Assembly: GCF_029433095.1 (NCBI RefSeq)
Contig: NZ_JARNTX010000003.1
Span: 529,893 to 593,892 of the forward strand
Source of the DNA: Hymenobacter sp. YC55
GTDB taxonomy: Bacteria > Bacteroidota > Bacteroidia > Cytophagales > Hymenobacteraceae
Reading direction: 5' to 3'
Length of the DNA stretch: 64,000 bases
Shown here: piece after piece, positions 46,702-56,403 of the stretch
Layout of the letters: each line of letters opens with the position of its first letter
How positions within the stretch are numbered: position 1 is the stretch's first letter
Position numbers and translations under genes: made by a program
Notes under the pieces: generated by a model
The model's database searches: none
Seen by the model: the letters and a program-made list of their open reading frames with translations, nothing else
What the model was told of the DNA's origin: nothing

Positions 46702-47003
46702 TCATGAATGCCAGTCCTTGCTCCATACCTCGGCATAGGCTTCCGGATGGCGCCTGAACTGCAGGTTCACGTACGGGCAGAGCGGCACGATCTTTAGTTG
46801 TTTCGCCCGGGCGTAGCTGACCAGCTGGTCGAGTAGTACTTTGGCAAAGCCGTGCCCCTCGTACTCGGCTCCACCTCGGTATGAAATACAGTGAGGTTGC
46901 CCTTCGAGACGGCGATATTCATTTTGCCGGCCTTTATTTCGTTTTCAAAAAGCTGCACCTCCCCACGGCCGCGGTCATCAATGACCACTTTTGTTTTTTC
47001 CAT
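46702..47003 (-). pseudogene. Small GNAT acetyltransferase (YjdJ/NATD1 type), frameshifted
   Basis: From 47003 the frame gives an N-terminal part ending FHTEVEPSTRG; in the next frame YEGHGFAKVLLDQLVSYARA, KIVPLCPYVNLQFRRHPE and a stop at 46702 complete the family. The break lies near 46865-46875 and looks like a one-base change. It follows a 4Fe-4S protein gene after 24 bases, a pairing seen in Bacteroidota. Real frameshift or sequencing error cannot be told apart. Confidence 0.75.
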
Positions 47004-47027
47004 ATTACATCGCTGTGTTCGTGGATT

Positions 47028-47234
47028 TCATTGTTTGATGCTTAAGGCCCCGGACGGGCATTTAGCAACCTGCTCGATTAGTTCCAGGGTGGAGGCATTC
47101 GCCGGCCGGATCCAGGGCCGCGCCCTAGGATCATATACCTGCGGCAGCATGCTGACGCAGACCGCTGAATGAATGCATGCTTGAGGCTTCCAGAGGATAG
47201 TTATCTCTCCATTTGAGTATTCATGCGTTTCCAT
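47028..47234 (-). CDS. 4Fe-4S-binding protein (Fer4_19 / DUF1271-like)
   Basis: 68 residues from METHEYSNGE (an upstream Met at 47270 is possible). CIHSAVC, then RPWIRP and VAKCPSGAL match the small ferredoxin-like Fer4_19 family with cysteines for one cluster. It is upstream of the frameshifted GNAT gene on the same strand. The electron partner is unknown. Confidence 0.82.
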   Translation of the reverse strand: METHEYSNGEITILWKPQACIHSAVCVSMLPQVYDPRARPWIRPANASTLELIEQVAKCPSGALSIKQ

Positions 47235-47270
47235 GGTGAATTCTCCTGCTTTAATGATTAACCTCTCCAA

Positions 47271-48032
47271 GGCACCACCGGGCGCAGCTAGGCGTTTCAG
47301 ACGAACCTTGTCAGCTGAAACACAAATCTCCGTAACCGCAAAAGATTGGAAGATGATGTAGATCGATAAAAAGCAGACTTTGGTCCTTAGATCACCAGAA
47401 AATCAGGGACGCAGAAACCCGCGAGCAATAATTGCTCGTTGCTAGGCCTGCCAATCATCACATCGAACTTGATGCGGCTGCCCGGACCACGGTACTGTAG
47501 CACGGCAGTAGTGACAAGTACGTCGCTGTTTTTTTTGCACGCACACATCCAACTGCTAGTCAACAGCGCGAAATCTCTCATGGACCTAGTCTGCCAGCAC
47601 AACTGGCTTGGCGTTCTGGTCGGCCGCGAAACAGTGCGGCAGAGACTCAAAAAACGCGCTGCACCCGCAACGCGTAATTAGGCTGCGACCAACTCCATAC
47701 GCACTTTGCCCTTGCATGTCACACCCGCTACCCGCCTTAGTGGACGCGACGTTTGGCCGAGCGCAGCGAGTTTGTTTACACGCTCGTGCATGTCTCGCGG
47801 CTAAGCGGGACGGAAACCGAGATCAGCACCCTAGTGCGCCAGTTCCTGGGGTGCTTGGGTGACATCCACTAACTCGATGAACAGGTTCAGGGTTGGGTAG
47901 TAGTGCCGCCTGCAACCAGCATTAGGTAGCCATCCAATAGCACCTGAGTACGGCTAACCAAATTTTACCGCTTAATTTGACCCGGTCTGAGAACTCAAAC
48001 TACTTTGTTAGCTTGAAATGGAGAGCAAAGCG
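47271..48032. other. Long gene-free stretch
   Basis: Overlapping short frames at 47387-47681 and a fragment near 47765-47870 (FVYTLVHVSRLSGTETEI) have no recognisable family. Probably decayed DNA. No hairpin or repeat stands out. Confidence 0.35.
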
Positions 48033-48614
48033 TTATTTCCTCAGTAGTTTGCTTCTAACCCGGCTCAGCGTATCTTTTGTAAAGCCAAGGTAGGACGCGA
48101 TGACATACTGCGGGAAACGGTCCAGCAATTCAGGATAACAGGCCGCGAATTCGGTGTAGCGCTTTTCCGCCGAAGCACTGATCACGGCGGTGATCCTTCG
48201 CTGGTTGGCCATATTATTCCTGTCGTCCATCTTACGCAGCATCTCGCTGAAAACCGGGATGTTTACTAGCTCAAGAACGCTCGGTCTGGTGATAATTAGC
48301 ATTTCGGTATTTTCCCAAGCATCGATATTATAGATACTTGGCGTATCCATAATGTAGCTCTCACGGTCGCCCATCCACCAGTTCTCGATGCCAAGCCGGG
48401 CGATATGCTCGACTCCTCTCTCGTCGACGGTATACTGCCGCATGGCCCCTTTGACGATAAATGCAAAGTATTTACACTGGTTACCCTCCTGTAAAAAATA
48501 CTGCCGTTTTCTTAATTTGAACGGCGTAAAAGCTTGCCGATACCGCTCCTTTTCCTCAGCCGTAATGGGTGCGGAGCTAAGCTTTTGAATGTAATTAAAA
48601 AACGCATCGTGCAT
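48033..48614 (-). CDS. Crp/Fnr-family regulator
   Basis: 193 residues from MHDAFFNYIQKL (six further residues are in frame). KRQYFLQEGNQCKYFAFIVKG in the sensor fold, MDTPSIYNIDAWENTEMLII, and a winged helix with FPQYVIASYLGFTKDTLSRVR. AT-richer than its neighbours. Targets unknown. Confidence 0.9.
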   Translation of the reverse strand: MHDAFFNYIQKLSSAPITAEEKERYRQAFTPFKLRKRQYFLQEGNQCKYFAFIVKGAMRQYTVDERGVEHIARLGIENWWMGDRESYIMDTPSIYNIDAWENTEMLIITRPSVLELVNIPVFSEMLRKMDDRNNMANQRRITAVISASAEKRYTEFAACYPELLDRFPQYVIASYLGFTKDTLSRVRSKLLRK

Positions 48615-48632
48615 AATTGTATTGCCTCCCAA

Positions 48633-49012
48633 AAACTAGACCGCCGAGGCGAGGTTTGGTTCGTTAAGCAAATTTGCGTGGGACAAAGGTAGAAGTTTAG
48701 CCGTAGACCATAGCCGGCGTTTAAACTTGGATTGCCTGATCGGGAGCGGTGATTATAGGGGGTGAAGTGGGCCTCTATCTGCTGGTAGAGATGGCGGCTA
48801 TCCTCGCCCGAGTTGCAGTAGAGGTAGCACTAGAGTAGGAACAGAAACTATCGCGAGGCCACTTCACTAAGCGCGGCTTTCCAGGGGTGAGGGTGCGCAA
48901 GGGACGCGGTGGCCCGGCCGCAACGGCAGTGGGCAGCGTGAAAGTATAGCGGCCCAGCATATTGCCGAGTTTGGGCAACTAGGGCGAGCACAACCAGTCC
49001 CCGCGCTCCCAA
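48633..49012. other. Gene-free stretch
   Basis: A reverse frame at 48775-48978 has no identifiable family. Nothing else seen. Confidence 0.35.
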
Positions 49013-50005
49013 TTAATTTTCCGTGCCTTCGTTGTCGAACCCGTGGGCCACGTCCAGGACAATCTTGCCCGTGAGGCCGCCGCGGGCAAGCAAGGCGTGC
49101 GCCTCGGCGACGTGAGAGAGAGGGAGCACCGAATGCACCAGCGGCCGCAGTTGCCCGGCGTCGGCCAACCGGGCCACCTGCTCGAGCGGGGCCCGATGCT
49201 GCTGCACAAAGACAAAGTGCAGGGTCATGTTTTTGCCCCAGGCCGCCAGTAGGTTCTGCGGCTGGGCGATATCGACAATGCTGACCACCCGGCCGAATGG
49301 TTTAAGCACTTGTGGGGCGTCCTGGATGGCGGTACCCCCGATGGTGTCGATGACCACGTCCACCCCCGCCCCGCCGGTGAACTCGGCCACGCGGGCGATG
49401 TAATCATCGGTCAAGTAGTCGATGGTCTTTTCGGCCCCCAGGCCGCGGACCAACTCGGCTTGCTCGGCGCGGCACGTGGCGTAGGCCGTCGCGCCCAGCG
49501 CATGGGCAATCTGGATACTCAGCGAGCCCACCCCGCCGCTGCCGGCGTGCACGAGCACCGTTTCGCCGGCCCGCAGCTGCGCGCGTTCGACCAGCGCGTG
49601 CCAGGCGGTGCTGCCCGTGAGCGTAAGGGCGGCGGCTTGGAAGTGCGTGAGTGCGCGGGGCTTACGGGCCACCAGCGCCTGGGGCACGGCGTGGTACTCG
49701 GCGTAACTGCCGGCCGAACCGAAAATCGGGGGCGTGTAGTAGACCTCGTCCCCGGGGGCGAACTCCTGGGCGGCCGAACCAACCTGCACGACAACGCCCG
49801 ACACGTCGTGGCCGATGATGGCCGGCAACGGCAGCTGATCGGCGTAGTCGCCCCGCCCGATTTGGTAGTCCAAGGGATTGACGGAGGTCGCCATTACTTG
49901 GACGAGCACCTCATCGGGGGCAAGGGCCGGGAGGGGTACCTCGCGCAGGTGGAACTGGGCGGGCGTACCAAAGCCCTCCAGGACCATGGCTTTCATGGTA
50001 GGCAT
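49013..50005 (-). CDS. Zinc-independent MDR oxidoreductase (quinone-reductase-like)
   Basis: 330 residues. PALAPDEVLVQVMATSVNPLD, IIGHDVSGVVVQVG and the NADPH site AGSGGVGSLSIQIAHALGA are typical of quinone oxidoreductase-type MDRs; the structural and catalytic zinc cysteines of alcohol dehydrogenases are missing. It reduces quinones or enones with NADPH. It is divergent from an AraC regulator at 50238, its likely controller. Met4 (MKAMVLEG) is an equally good start. Confidence 0.92.
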   Translation of the reverse strand: MPTMKAMVLEGFGTPAQFHLREVPLPALAPDEVLVQVMATSVNPLDYQIGRGDYADQLPLPAIIGHDVSGVVVQVGSAAQEFAPGDEVYYTPPIFGSAGSYAEYHAVPQALVARKPRALTHFQAAALTLTGSTAWHALVERAQLRAGETVLVHAGSGGVGSLSIQIAHALGATAYATCRAEQAELVRGLGAEKTIDYLTDDYIARVAEFTGGAGVDVVIDTIGGTAIQDAPQVLKPFGRVVSIVDIAQPQNLLAAWGKNMTLHFVFVQQHRAPLEQVARLADAGQLRPLVHSVLPLSHVAEAHALLARGGLTGKIVLDVAHGFDNEGTEN

Positions 50006-50237
50006 AGGAAGATAGGGGTTGTTGTAAGCAGTACAAACCTACCGGCCTTGCTAGCAGTTTTAAAGGTAGAAAGCGGCTATTAAGTGGTATGATTTGACGC
50101 CCTCGCTTATTTTAGCGTAGCGCTCCTTCCCTCAGGCCGCCCTAGCGCCGGGCGCGGCGGAAGCAAAAATACTTCGGGGTGGTTATGCGCCGCCGGCATT
50201 GGACTCAACACCGAACAACCTTGCCTACTTATCCGGT

Positions 50238-51137
50238 ATGCCGACCATACTTTACGAGCCCTTCGAAATTAGCACCCGTACGGTCGCCGCCGGGCCCATC
50301 CAAGCGGCGCAAATCAACCAGTTTTTTGAATTGGTGTACGTGGAGGCGGGCTGGGGGCAGCAGCAGGTGAATGACCATACCTACCCGTTCGGGCCCGGTG
50401 ACGTACTGCTTTTGTTGCCGCGCGAGTGCAACGGCTTGCAAGCCGAGACCGAAGTCCGGCTGCGCAGCGTCCGTTTTCTGCCCGTGTTCTTTGCTCAACC
50501 CAGCGTGCAGGCCCAACGCATTGATTTTACGCAGTGGTTGCGCAAAATCGAATTCATTTTCTTCAATTACCCTCGCAACCGTAGCAATCTTATTGGCTCG
50601 GCGGCCGACCGCGCCACCGTGGCGCAGCTCTTGGAAAACGCCACCGCGGAGTACCAGGACGAGCGCCTGTTTTGCGACGTGCTGTTGCAAACCCACCTGA
50701 TGGGGGTGCTCACGCTCGTGGCCCGCAACCTGTATCACGCGCAGCTGCCGGCTCCCCTGGCCGAGGGGGCATTGGGTCAGCATCCGGCCCCGGCCCAGGA
50801 GGAGCTGTTCTCCCACCTGCATTTTCACATTTACGAACCGGCCAAGCTGACGGCCCGGCACCTGGCCGAGCACTTCGGCGTGGCCCCTTCCTACTTCGGA
50901 CGATACTTTCAGCGTTTGGCGGGCGTGCCGCTCAAGCGCTACGTGCTGCTCTACAAACTCAAGCTAGTGGAAAGCCGGCTGCAATTCAGTGACCTCACCC
51001 TGAGCCAGATTGCCGATGAGCTGGGCTTCACCGACGTCAGTCACCTGAATAAAACGTTTCTACGTTACCGCGGCGCCCTGCCCAGCACCTTCCGTCGGCA
51101 GGCAGGACTTGGGCTGAGTTCGGCAACGACGGCTTGA
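50238..51137 (+). CDS. AraC-family regulator
   Basis: 299 residues from MPTILYEPFEI (a longer start at 50199 is possible). N-terminal cupin with YPFGPGDVLLLLPRE; C-terminal HTH with LTARHLAEHFGVAPSYFGRYF and LTLSQIADELGFTDVSHLNK. Divergent from the MDR gene with 232 bases between, so it probably regulates it. Confidence 0.9.
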   Translation: MPTILYEPFEISTRTVAAGPIQAAQINQFFELVYVEAGWGQQQVNDHTYPFGPGDVLLLLPRECNGLQAETEVRLRSVRFLPVFFAQPSVQAQRIDFTQWLRKIEFIFFNYPRNRSNLIGSAADRATVAQLLENATAEYQDERLFCDVLLQTHLMGVLTLVARNLYHAQLPAPLAEGALGQHPAPAQEELFSHLHFHIYEPAKLTARHLAEHFGVAPSYFGRYFQRLAGVPLKRYVLLYKLKLVESRLQFSDLTLSQIADELGFTDVSHLNKTFLRYRGALPSTFRRQAGLGLSSATTA

Positions 51138-51260
51138 GGCGGCGAAACTGGCACGGACGAGTTGACCGGCTGCTCTGCGGGTACCATTCCCTTGGTGAGT
51201 TCTGGCACTCGCGGGGGCCGGCAAACTGCGTTAGGGACGTGGGCAACACTTCCCCGGTAG
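51138..51260. other. Start of decayed mobile DNA
   Basis: No gene; joins the resolvase and transposase remains that follow. Confidence 0.35.
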
Positions 51261-51378
51261 GCCCGCCTAAGGGGGCGAAGTAGCGGTAGATGGTGGCTCG
51301 GCCAACGCCAAGCCGTAAACCGATTTTAGTCGTATTCTGGGGAAGCCGCCCGAGCAGTTTTTCTCTACCGATACTTCC
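51261..51378 (-). pseudogene. Serine recombinase C-terminal HTH remnant
   Basis: Reads REKLLGRLPQNTTKIGLRLG, then VGRATIYRYFAPLG, matching the closing HTH_7 of resolvases (IAxxLGVSRxTxYRYL). The catalytic domain is missing. Confidence 0.5.
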
Positions 51379-51389
51379 TGTTCTTACTC

Positions 51390-51700
51390 TAGTGCTATTC
51401 CAAGTACGCGCATCCCCCTCCATGGGGCGCCAGAGCTGCTCGAAAAAGGGCTAGCGGAAGCGCGGCTCCGCTTGTCACAACTGATGTAGCAACCGGTCGC
51501 CAGTAGCGCCCGCTAAACGCCTGCCTGGCAAACTGGCTGCTCTGCTCGGAGTTGAAGATATAAGGATGCGGGCTTCTGGTGCAGGGTATCGACCAGGGCG
51601 TGAGATTGAAGCTCGCGTCGATCTTGTTGAACAGTTCCCAACTCAGCACGTAGCGCGAATGACAGTCTAGCGGCTGGAAAACCTTGCTTGAAAGTCCCGA
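51390..51700 (-). pseudogene. IS3-like transposase (rve) remnant
   Basis: One frame gives LDCHSRYVLSWELFNKIDAS and YIFNSEQSSQFARQAFSGR, the DDE-type core (D-HSR-V--W, -I-NSDQGSQF-S-AF-G) with the Asp of SDQG changed to Glu. Another frame continues RASASPFF, EQLWRPMEGD, like the RA-DN-F-ERLWRS end. Several frameshifts and missing ends make it inactive. Confidence 0.75.
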
Positions 51701-51991
51701 AAGTGCGAAAATGCTTGGCACATTCCAAAACCGTCGACATAGGTCGATAATATTTTTAGATGCAGGTCATCTTTCAGGAGGAACCGGGCGAATGAAATTT
51801 GCTTCTGGCAATCTGCCTGTCAAAGATCATGGAAAAGGTGCGGGTTGTTTTCAAAAACCGCGTGTGCTAGGCGAGCCGCCTGCACCTGCAGTGCGGCTCC
51901 GCACTATCGTAACACCGGCATCAAGGCGAGCAGCAGGATTCTTAGGGAAAGTACAAAGACCGATACAGCAACTCTTGTCCAACACACACAC
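51701..51991. other. Gene-free stretch before the hydrolase
   Basis: The hydrolase frame is open from 51845, but the 49 extra residues are unlike the family. No terminal inverted repeats of the IS remnant could be found. Confidence 0.35.
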
Positions 51992-52648
51992 ATGGGAAAT
52001 AGTGTAAAAACTGGCCTACCGGGCCTGCTAACTCCGGAGAACAGCATCGTGGTCCTGATCGATCACCAGCCTTTTCAGTTCGCTAATCTGAACAGCCACG
52101 AACCGACGATGATCATCAATGCGGTGACCGGGCTGGCCAAAGCGGCCAAGGTCTTCAAGGTACCGACCATACTGACCACCGTTGTGGAAGAGCGCGGCGG
52201 TTTAATTATCAAACAACTCCAGGATGTATATCCGGACCAAAAACCGATAAACCGTACCTGGATCAATACCTGGCAAGACCCTGCCGTTACCGACCTAGTA
52301 GCTGCGAGTGGCCGCAAGCAGCTGATTCTGGCGGGTCTATGGACAGAGGTGTGCGTGGCCATGCCTGCGATACAGGCAGCTAATGAAGGGTACGATGTAT
52401 TCGTGGTTACCGATGCCTGCGGATCCGTTACACCGGAAGCCCATGACCAGGCAGTACGCCGTATGATACAACACGGTATTACGCCGATCAACTGGGTTGC
52501 CGTTACCTCGGAATGGCAGCGGGACTGGGCGCGTCTCGACACCGCAACTGCGTTAGCAGGCCTGATGATCGAGCATACCGGAGGAACCGGTGTGGCCTAT
52601 GCCTGGGAGCAACAGCTGCTGAATACCCCGGTACCGGCACAGCATTAA
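51992..52648 (+). CDS. Isochorismatase-family hydrolase (YcaC-like)
   Basis: 218 residues from the ATG at 51992. Catalytic Asp24 in VVLIDHQPFQF and Cys121 in GLWTEVCVAMPA; RTWINTWQDP fits the YcaC-like subgroup, where Lys is found elsewhere. Substrate unknown. It starts a co-directional run with LLM oxidoreductase and pirin genes, but a terminator lies between it and them. Confidence 0.9.
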   Translation: MGNSVKTGLPGLLTPENSIVVLIDHQPFQFANLNSHEPTMIINAVTGLAKAAKVFKVPTILTTVVEERGGLIIKQLQDVYPDQKPINRTWINTWQDPAVTDLVAASGRKQLILAGLWTEVCVAMPAIQAANEGYDVFVVTDACGSVTPEAHDQAVRRMIQHGITPINWVAVTSEWQRDWARLDTATALAGLMIEHTGGTGVAYAWEQQLLNTPVPAQH

Positions 52649-52653
52649 AAAAT

Positions 52654-52699
52654 AAAGAAAGGCACCCTCCTGGTTCTTGTCGGGGTGTCGCCTTTCTTT
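52654..52699 (+). terminator. Terminator hairpin after the hydrolase
   Basis: AAAGAAAGGC (52654-52663) pairs exactly with GCCTTTCTTT (52690-52699), with inner ACCC / GGGT pairing possible. The T-rich right arm fits an intrinsic terminator. Confidence 0.75.
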
Positions 52700-52755
52700 G
52701 AAACCATTCGCTACCCTGGTAGCAATGACGGATAGCGGTTGAAATACACATACTT

Positions 52756-53802
52756 ATGCAAATAGGCATAGACAGCTTCGCTTCGGCAATGTATGGAAGC
52801 AATACTTTGGGCAGTGAAGCAGCCATGGAGCAGTTGCTGGACCGGATAATTGCGGCAGACGAGGCTGGCCTTGCTGTTTTCGGGATAGGCGAGCATCACA
52901 AAAAGGAATTTTTGGACTCGGTACCCTCGATGATTCTGGCCGCCGCCGCGGCCCGGACCAAACGCATCCGGTTGACAAGCGCGGTGACCGTACTGAGCAC
53001 TTCGGATCCGGTGCGGGTTTTCCAGCATTTTGCGACGCTTGACCTCATTTCCAAAGGCCGTGCGGAGATTGTGGTAGGTCGGGGCTCCGCCATTGAGGCC
53101 TACCCGCTCTTCGGTTTCGACCTGAATGATTATGACGCCTTGTTCAAGGAAAAACTGAAGTTATTGCTGCAGATCCGGGATGAGGAATTCGTGACTTGGT
53201 CGGGTAAGTTCAGGCCAGCACTCAAGAACCAGCCGGTCTATCCGCGTCCGGTGCAGGAAAAACTGCCCGTTTGGGTGGGCGTCGGCGGCACGCCGCAGTC
53301 CTTTGTGCGGGCTGGTATGCTAGGCTTGCCGTTGATGGTCGCCGTTATCGGGGGCGAGACGGAAAGCTTTCGGCCGCTGGTCGACCTTTACCGAAGATCG
53401 GGGGCAGAAGCCGGGTTCAGTCCCGACCAGCTTAAGGTCGGACTGCATTCTCCTGGTTATGTGGGTGAGGATGACCATTCAGCGGTCGAGGATTACTACC
53501 CGGGCTATGCAGAATTATGGACCAAGGCGGGCAAGGAACGCGGCTGGCCGCCGGTAACAAGGAAGCAATTTAACGCCCAGGTCGGGCCAAAAGGCGTGCT
53601 CGTCGTGGGGGGCCCGGAAACGGTCGCCGAAAAGCTGTTGCGCCATAGCGAGGCGCTGGGAGGCGTGGACCGTTTTACGTTCCAGATGGACAACGCCGGT
53701 CTTAGCCACGAGCAGCTGCTCCAATCGATCGAGCTGATTGGCAGGAAGGTAATTCCGCAGATCAGCAAACTATACAGTGAGCGCGAAGTTCCTCGCCCCT
53801 GA
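52756..53802 (+). CDS. LLM-class flavin-dependent oxidoreductase
   Basis: 348 residues of the bacterial luciferase-like TIM barrel: FGIGEHHKKEF, AAAAARTKRIRLTSAVTVLS, DLISKGRAEIVVGRGS and LPVWVGVGGTPQSFVRAG. It uses reduced FMN or F420-like flavin on an unknown substrate. The pirin gene starts 43 bases later in the same direction, so the two are probably co-transcribed. Confidence 0.93.
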   Translation: MQIGIDSFASAMYGSNTLGSEAAMEQLLDRIIAADEAGLAVFGIGEHHKKEFLDSVPSMILAAAAARTKRIRLTSAVTVLSTSDPVRVFQHFATLDLISKGRAEIVVGRGSAIEAYPLFGFDLNDYDALFKEKLKLLLQIRDEEFVTWSGKFRPALKNQPVYPRPVQEKLPVWVGVGGTPQSFVRAGMLGLPLMVAVIGGETESFRPLVDLYRRSGAEAGFSPDQLKVGLHSPGYVGEDDHSAVEDYYPGYAELWTKAGKERGWPPVTRKQFNAQVGPKGVLVVGGPETVAEKLLRHSEALGGVDRFTFQMDNAGLSHEQLLQSIELIGRKVIPQISKLYSEREVPRP

Positions 53803-53845
53803 TTATTGCTGCAATAAGCATTACCCATTAGGCCCCTACTTTAGC

Positions 53846-54727
53846 ATGAAGAAAAAAAGCAGTTTCTCGACCCAGGGCCAACGGGCAGACATCGGTTCCC
53901 TGGTCATCTACCGTGTCCTACCGAACCGGTATGCTGACGCGGTCGGTCCGTTCGTTTTCCTGGACCATATCGCTCCAAAGGTCCAAACAAAAATCAATAA
54001 AGAGGGGACCGGCGCGCACCCGCACCGGGGCATAGCGACCCTAAGCTATATCCTGAACGGCGAGGACGAACATTTTGACAGCGCAGGCAACTACGCCCTG
54101 GTACATTCTGGCGGGGTGCAATGGATGAATGCCGGCAACGGCATCATCCATGATGAAACGTTGAACTACGATTCGAAGACCGATTCCAAATTAACCCACG
54201 CATTCCAGTTCTGGATCAATCTGCCCGCCAAGATCAAAGCGGAAAAGCCGGGCTACTTAGCCATTGAGGGCCGTGATGTTCCTTTCAAGGAACTGCCGGA
54301 CGGCAGCGGCTGGGTCAAGGTGATTGTGGGCTCCTTCGAGGAACTTACCTCTGCTATTCCCACTTATTCAGCGCAATTTCTTTATCACATTCACCTGGAA
54401 CCCGGCGCAGCATTCGCTATCGAATTACCCGACAAAGTAGAGGTGGCGGCTTATTTGCCAACGTTGCAAGCGATTATCAATGACGAGGAATTCAAGGCCG
54501 GTGATTTCATTGAGTATGACCGAACCGCCGGCAGTATTGAAGTGAAAAATAAGGGACAAGAAGCCTGCGACATCCTGCTGTTCGGTGGGGAACCTTACCC
54601 GGAACCTATCGTGGCGGAAGGGCCTTTCGTAATGAATTCTAAAGCGGAGGTTGCCAATGCATACCGGAATTTTTACAACGGCGACTACGGTAAGATAGAT
54701 TACGACAAGCAAAGGGCCGGGATGTAG
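53846..54727 (+). CDS. Pirin-family protein
   Basis: 293 residues from MKKKSSFSTQG at 53846. Bicupin with GTGAHPHRGIATLSYIL (His58 and His60 as metal ligands), GGVQWMNAGNGIIHDE and LLFGGEPYPEPI in the C-terminal half. Pirins bind iron and some have quercetinase activity; the role here is unknown. Follows the LLM gene. Confidence 0.94.
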   Translation: MKKKSSFSTQGQRADIGSLVIYRVLPNRYADAVGPFVFLDHIAPKVQTKINKEGTGAHPHRGIATLSYILNGEDEHFDSAGNYALVHSGGVQWMNAGNGIIHDETLNYDSKTDSKLTHAFQFWINLPAKIKAEKPGYLAIEGRDVPFKELPDGSGWVKVIVGSFEELTSAIPTYSAQFLYHIHLEPGAAFAIELPDKVEVAAYLPTLQAIINDEEFKAGDFIEYDRTAGSIEVKNKGQEACDILLFGGEPYPEPIVAEGPFVMNSKAEVANAYRNFYNGDYGKIDYDKQRAGM

Positions 54728-55001
54728 CTTAGAAATTGCGTTGACTTCCGGCAGCAGGAAACGCGGAGTCGCGCCTGCGTAGCCGCCCGTAGTTTTGCTG
54801 TCCTGCGTAAGCTGACTTCAAGCTTTTGCCACACGGGCGACATCAACCGGGTAGTCTACGGGCGCGTCGTCAGCAGGCCCGTGGCAGCGACGACTATATG
54901 GCGCAGTTGCTACTGCGCGGCCACCAGGAAGGGGGGCAATCAGTCAAGATTTGCATGCGCAAAAGTCCTGCTGCATTACCAAGGCCAATAGCGAGTGAGT
55001 T

Positions 55002-55349
55002 TTATTGTTCGGAGGCAGTGATGGCTACCGAACCGGCGCTGTGCCAATTACAAAGTTGCTCCAGAATAGGCAATAGCTCGAGGCCGTGGGGACTAAGACG
55101 GTATTCCACCCGCGGCGGCAGCTCCGCAAACGCCTCGCGCACGATAATACCGTCGTCTTCCAGTTCCTTGAGCTGCTCGGTCAGCACTTTCCGCGAAATC
55201 AGAGAGAGTTTCTGCGCTAGCTGGCCGAAGCGCACCCGTTTGCGGGCGAGGTTGAAAATAATAATGGGCTTCCATTTGCCTCCCAAAACCCCCATCGTAC
55301 GGGTGATGGGACAGGCGGAAGCGCGAAATATGGAATTGGTGTCTTTCAT
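55002..55349 (-). CDS. HxlR-family regulator
   Basis: 115 residues of single winged helix: ACPITRTMGVLGGKWKPIII with the conserved N-terminal Cys, LISRKVLTEQLKELEDDGI, and PPRVEYRLSPHGLELLPIL. Cys near the GGKW motif can sense electrophiles in some relatives. Divergent from an SDR gene, which it probably represses. Confidence 0.93.
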   Translation of the reverse strand: MKDTNSIFRASACPITRTMGVLGGKWKPIIIFNLARKRVRFGQLAQKLSLISRKVLTEQLKELEDDGIIVREAFAELPPRVEYRLSPHGLELLPILEQLCNWHSAGSVAITASEQ

Positions 55350-55387
55350 GGCGGGGAACAGGAAAAGTAGCCGGTTTTAGGTTGTTT

Positions 55388-55452
55388 GTTACCGATAAGT
55401 AACCAGTTTTTTAAGGGGTAGCCTTCACATTAGTTACTAATATAAACTAATG
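55388..55452. promoter_or_regulatory. HxlR / SDR divergent operators
   Basis: Two dyads: GTTAC, six bases, GTAAC (55388-55403), and CATTAGTT, nine bases, AACTAATG (55428-55452). They lie in the 144-base gap between the HxlR and SDR starts and are good candidates for HxlR binding. Confidence 0.55.
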
Positions 55453-55493
55453 TTAGTTCCTTTGTGAAACTAATTTCAAATAACCTTTCAATA

Positions 55494-56252
55494 ATGGAAA
55501 CTTCCCAAAAACTTGCTGGCAAAATTGCCCTCATTACGGGCGGCACCACTGGTATCGGTTTGGCCACTGCCCAACGCTTCGTGGCCGAAGGTGCGTTTGT
55601 TTTTATTACCGGTCGGCGGCAGGCCGAGCTGGATGCGGCCGTGCAACTGCTCGGCGCCAGCGCTACCGGCATCCGCGGCGACGTAGCTAGCCTGTCCGAC
55701 CTCGACCACGTAATTGCCACCATCAAAACAGCGAAAGGTCATCTGGATGTGCTGTTTGCCAATGCCGGCGTGGCCGAGTCAGCCCCGCTGGAAGCCGTGA
55801 CGGAAGCCCACTACGACCAGCAGTTTGACGTTAACGTGAAAGGCACGCTATTTACGGTGCAAAAAGCCCTGCCGCTGCTCCTCGATGGCGCTTCCATCAT
55901 TGTGATGGCCTCCACTGTGGCCTCAAAAGGTGCCGAAAATTTCAGCGTGTACAGCGCCACGAAAGCCGCCATCCGCTCTTTTGCTCGCACGTGGACGACC
56001 GACCTGAAAGCCCGCAACATCCGCGTCAACGCCATCAGCCCCGGCCCCATCGAGACGCCCGGCGCCGATGCCGTGGCCGGTTCGCCCCAGCAAGCCACGC
56101 AGTTTAAGGCGTACATGGCCAGCATCGTGCCGCTGGGCCGAGTGGGCCAACCAGACGAAGTTGCCAAAGCGGCCGTGTTTCTCGCTTCCGACGACAGTAG
56201 CTTCGTGACGGGCACCGAGCTGTTCGTGGACGGCGGCGTGGCGCAGGTCTGA
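55494..56252 (+). CDS. Short-chain dehydrogenase/reductase
   Basis: 252 residues from METSQKLAGKIALITGG. TGGTTGIG cofactor site, NAGVAES, YSATK catalytic pair and FVTGTELFVDGGVAQV at the end. Close paralogue of the SDR at 61506. Controlled presumably by the divergent HxlR gene. Confidence 0.93.
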   Translation: METSQKLAGKIALITGGTTGIGLATAQRFVAEGAFVFITGRRQAELDAAVQLLGASATGIRGDVASLSDLDHVIATIKTAKGHLDVLFANAGVAESAPLEAVTEAHYDQQFDVNVKGTLFTVQKALPLLLDGASIIVMASTVASKGAENFSVYSATKAAIRSFARTWTTDLKARNIRVNAISPGPIETPGADAVAGSPQQATQFKAYMASIVPLGRVGQPDEVAKAAVFLASDDSSFVTGTELFVDGGVAQV

Positions 56253-56403
56253 GCGCCGGTTGCGCTATTCGTCTTGCTTGCGGTGGTCTTCCGTGGGTTG
56301 TTTAGGTTTCCGCTTCGGTACTGATTCGCACCCATTCTATAAGGTGCTGCTGAACCGCAGACGTGTTGGGCAGCAAGATAGTAAGGGCTGCTACTTTTGT
56401 TGT

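Noticed and set aside
47387..47681. Overlapping ORFs on both strands
   Set aside because: No family resemblance on either strand and no regulatory context.
48775..48978. Reverse 67-aa ORF
   Set aside because: No recognisable motif; composition like random GC-rich frame.
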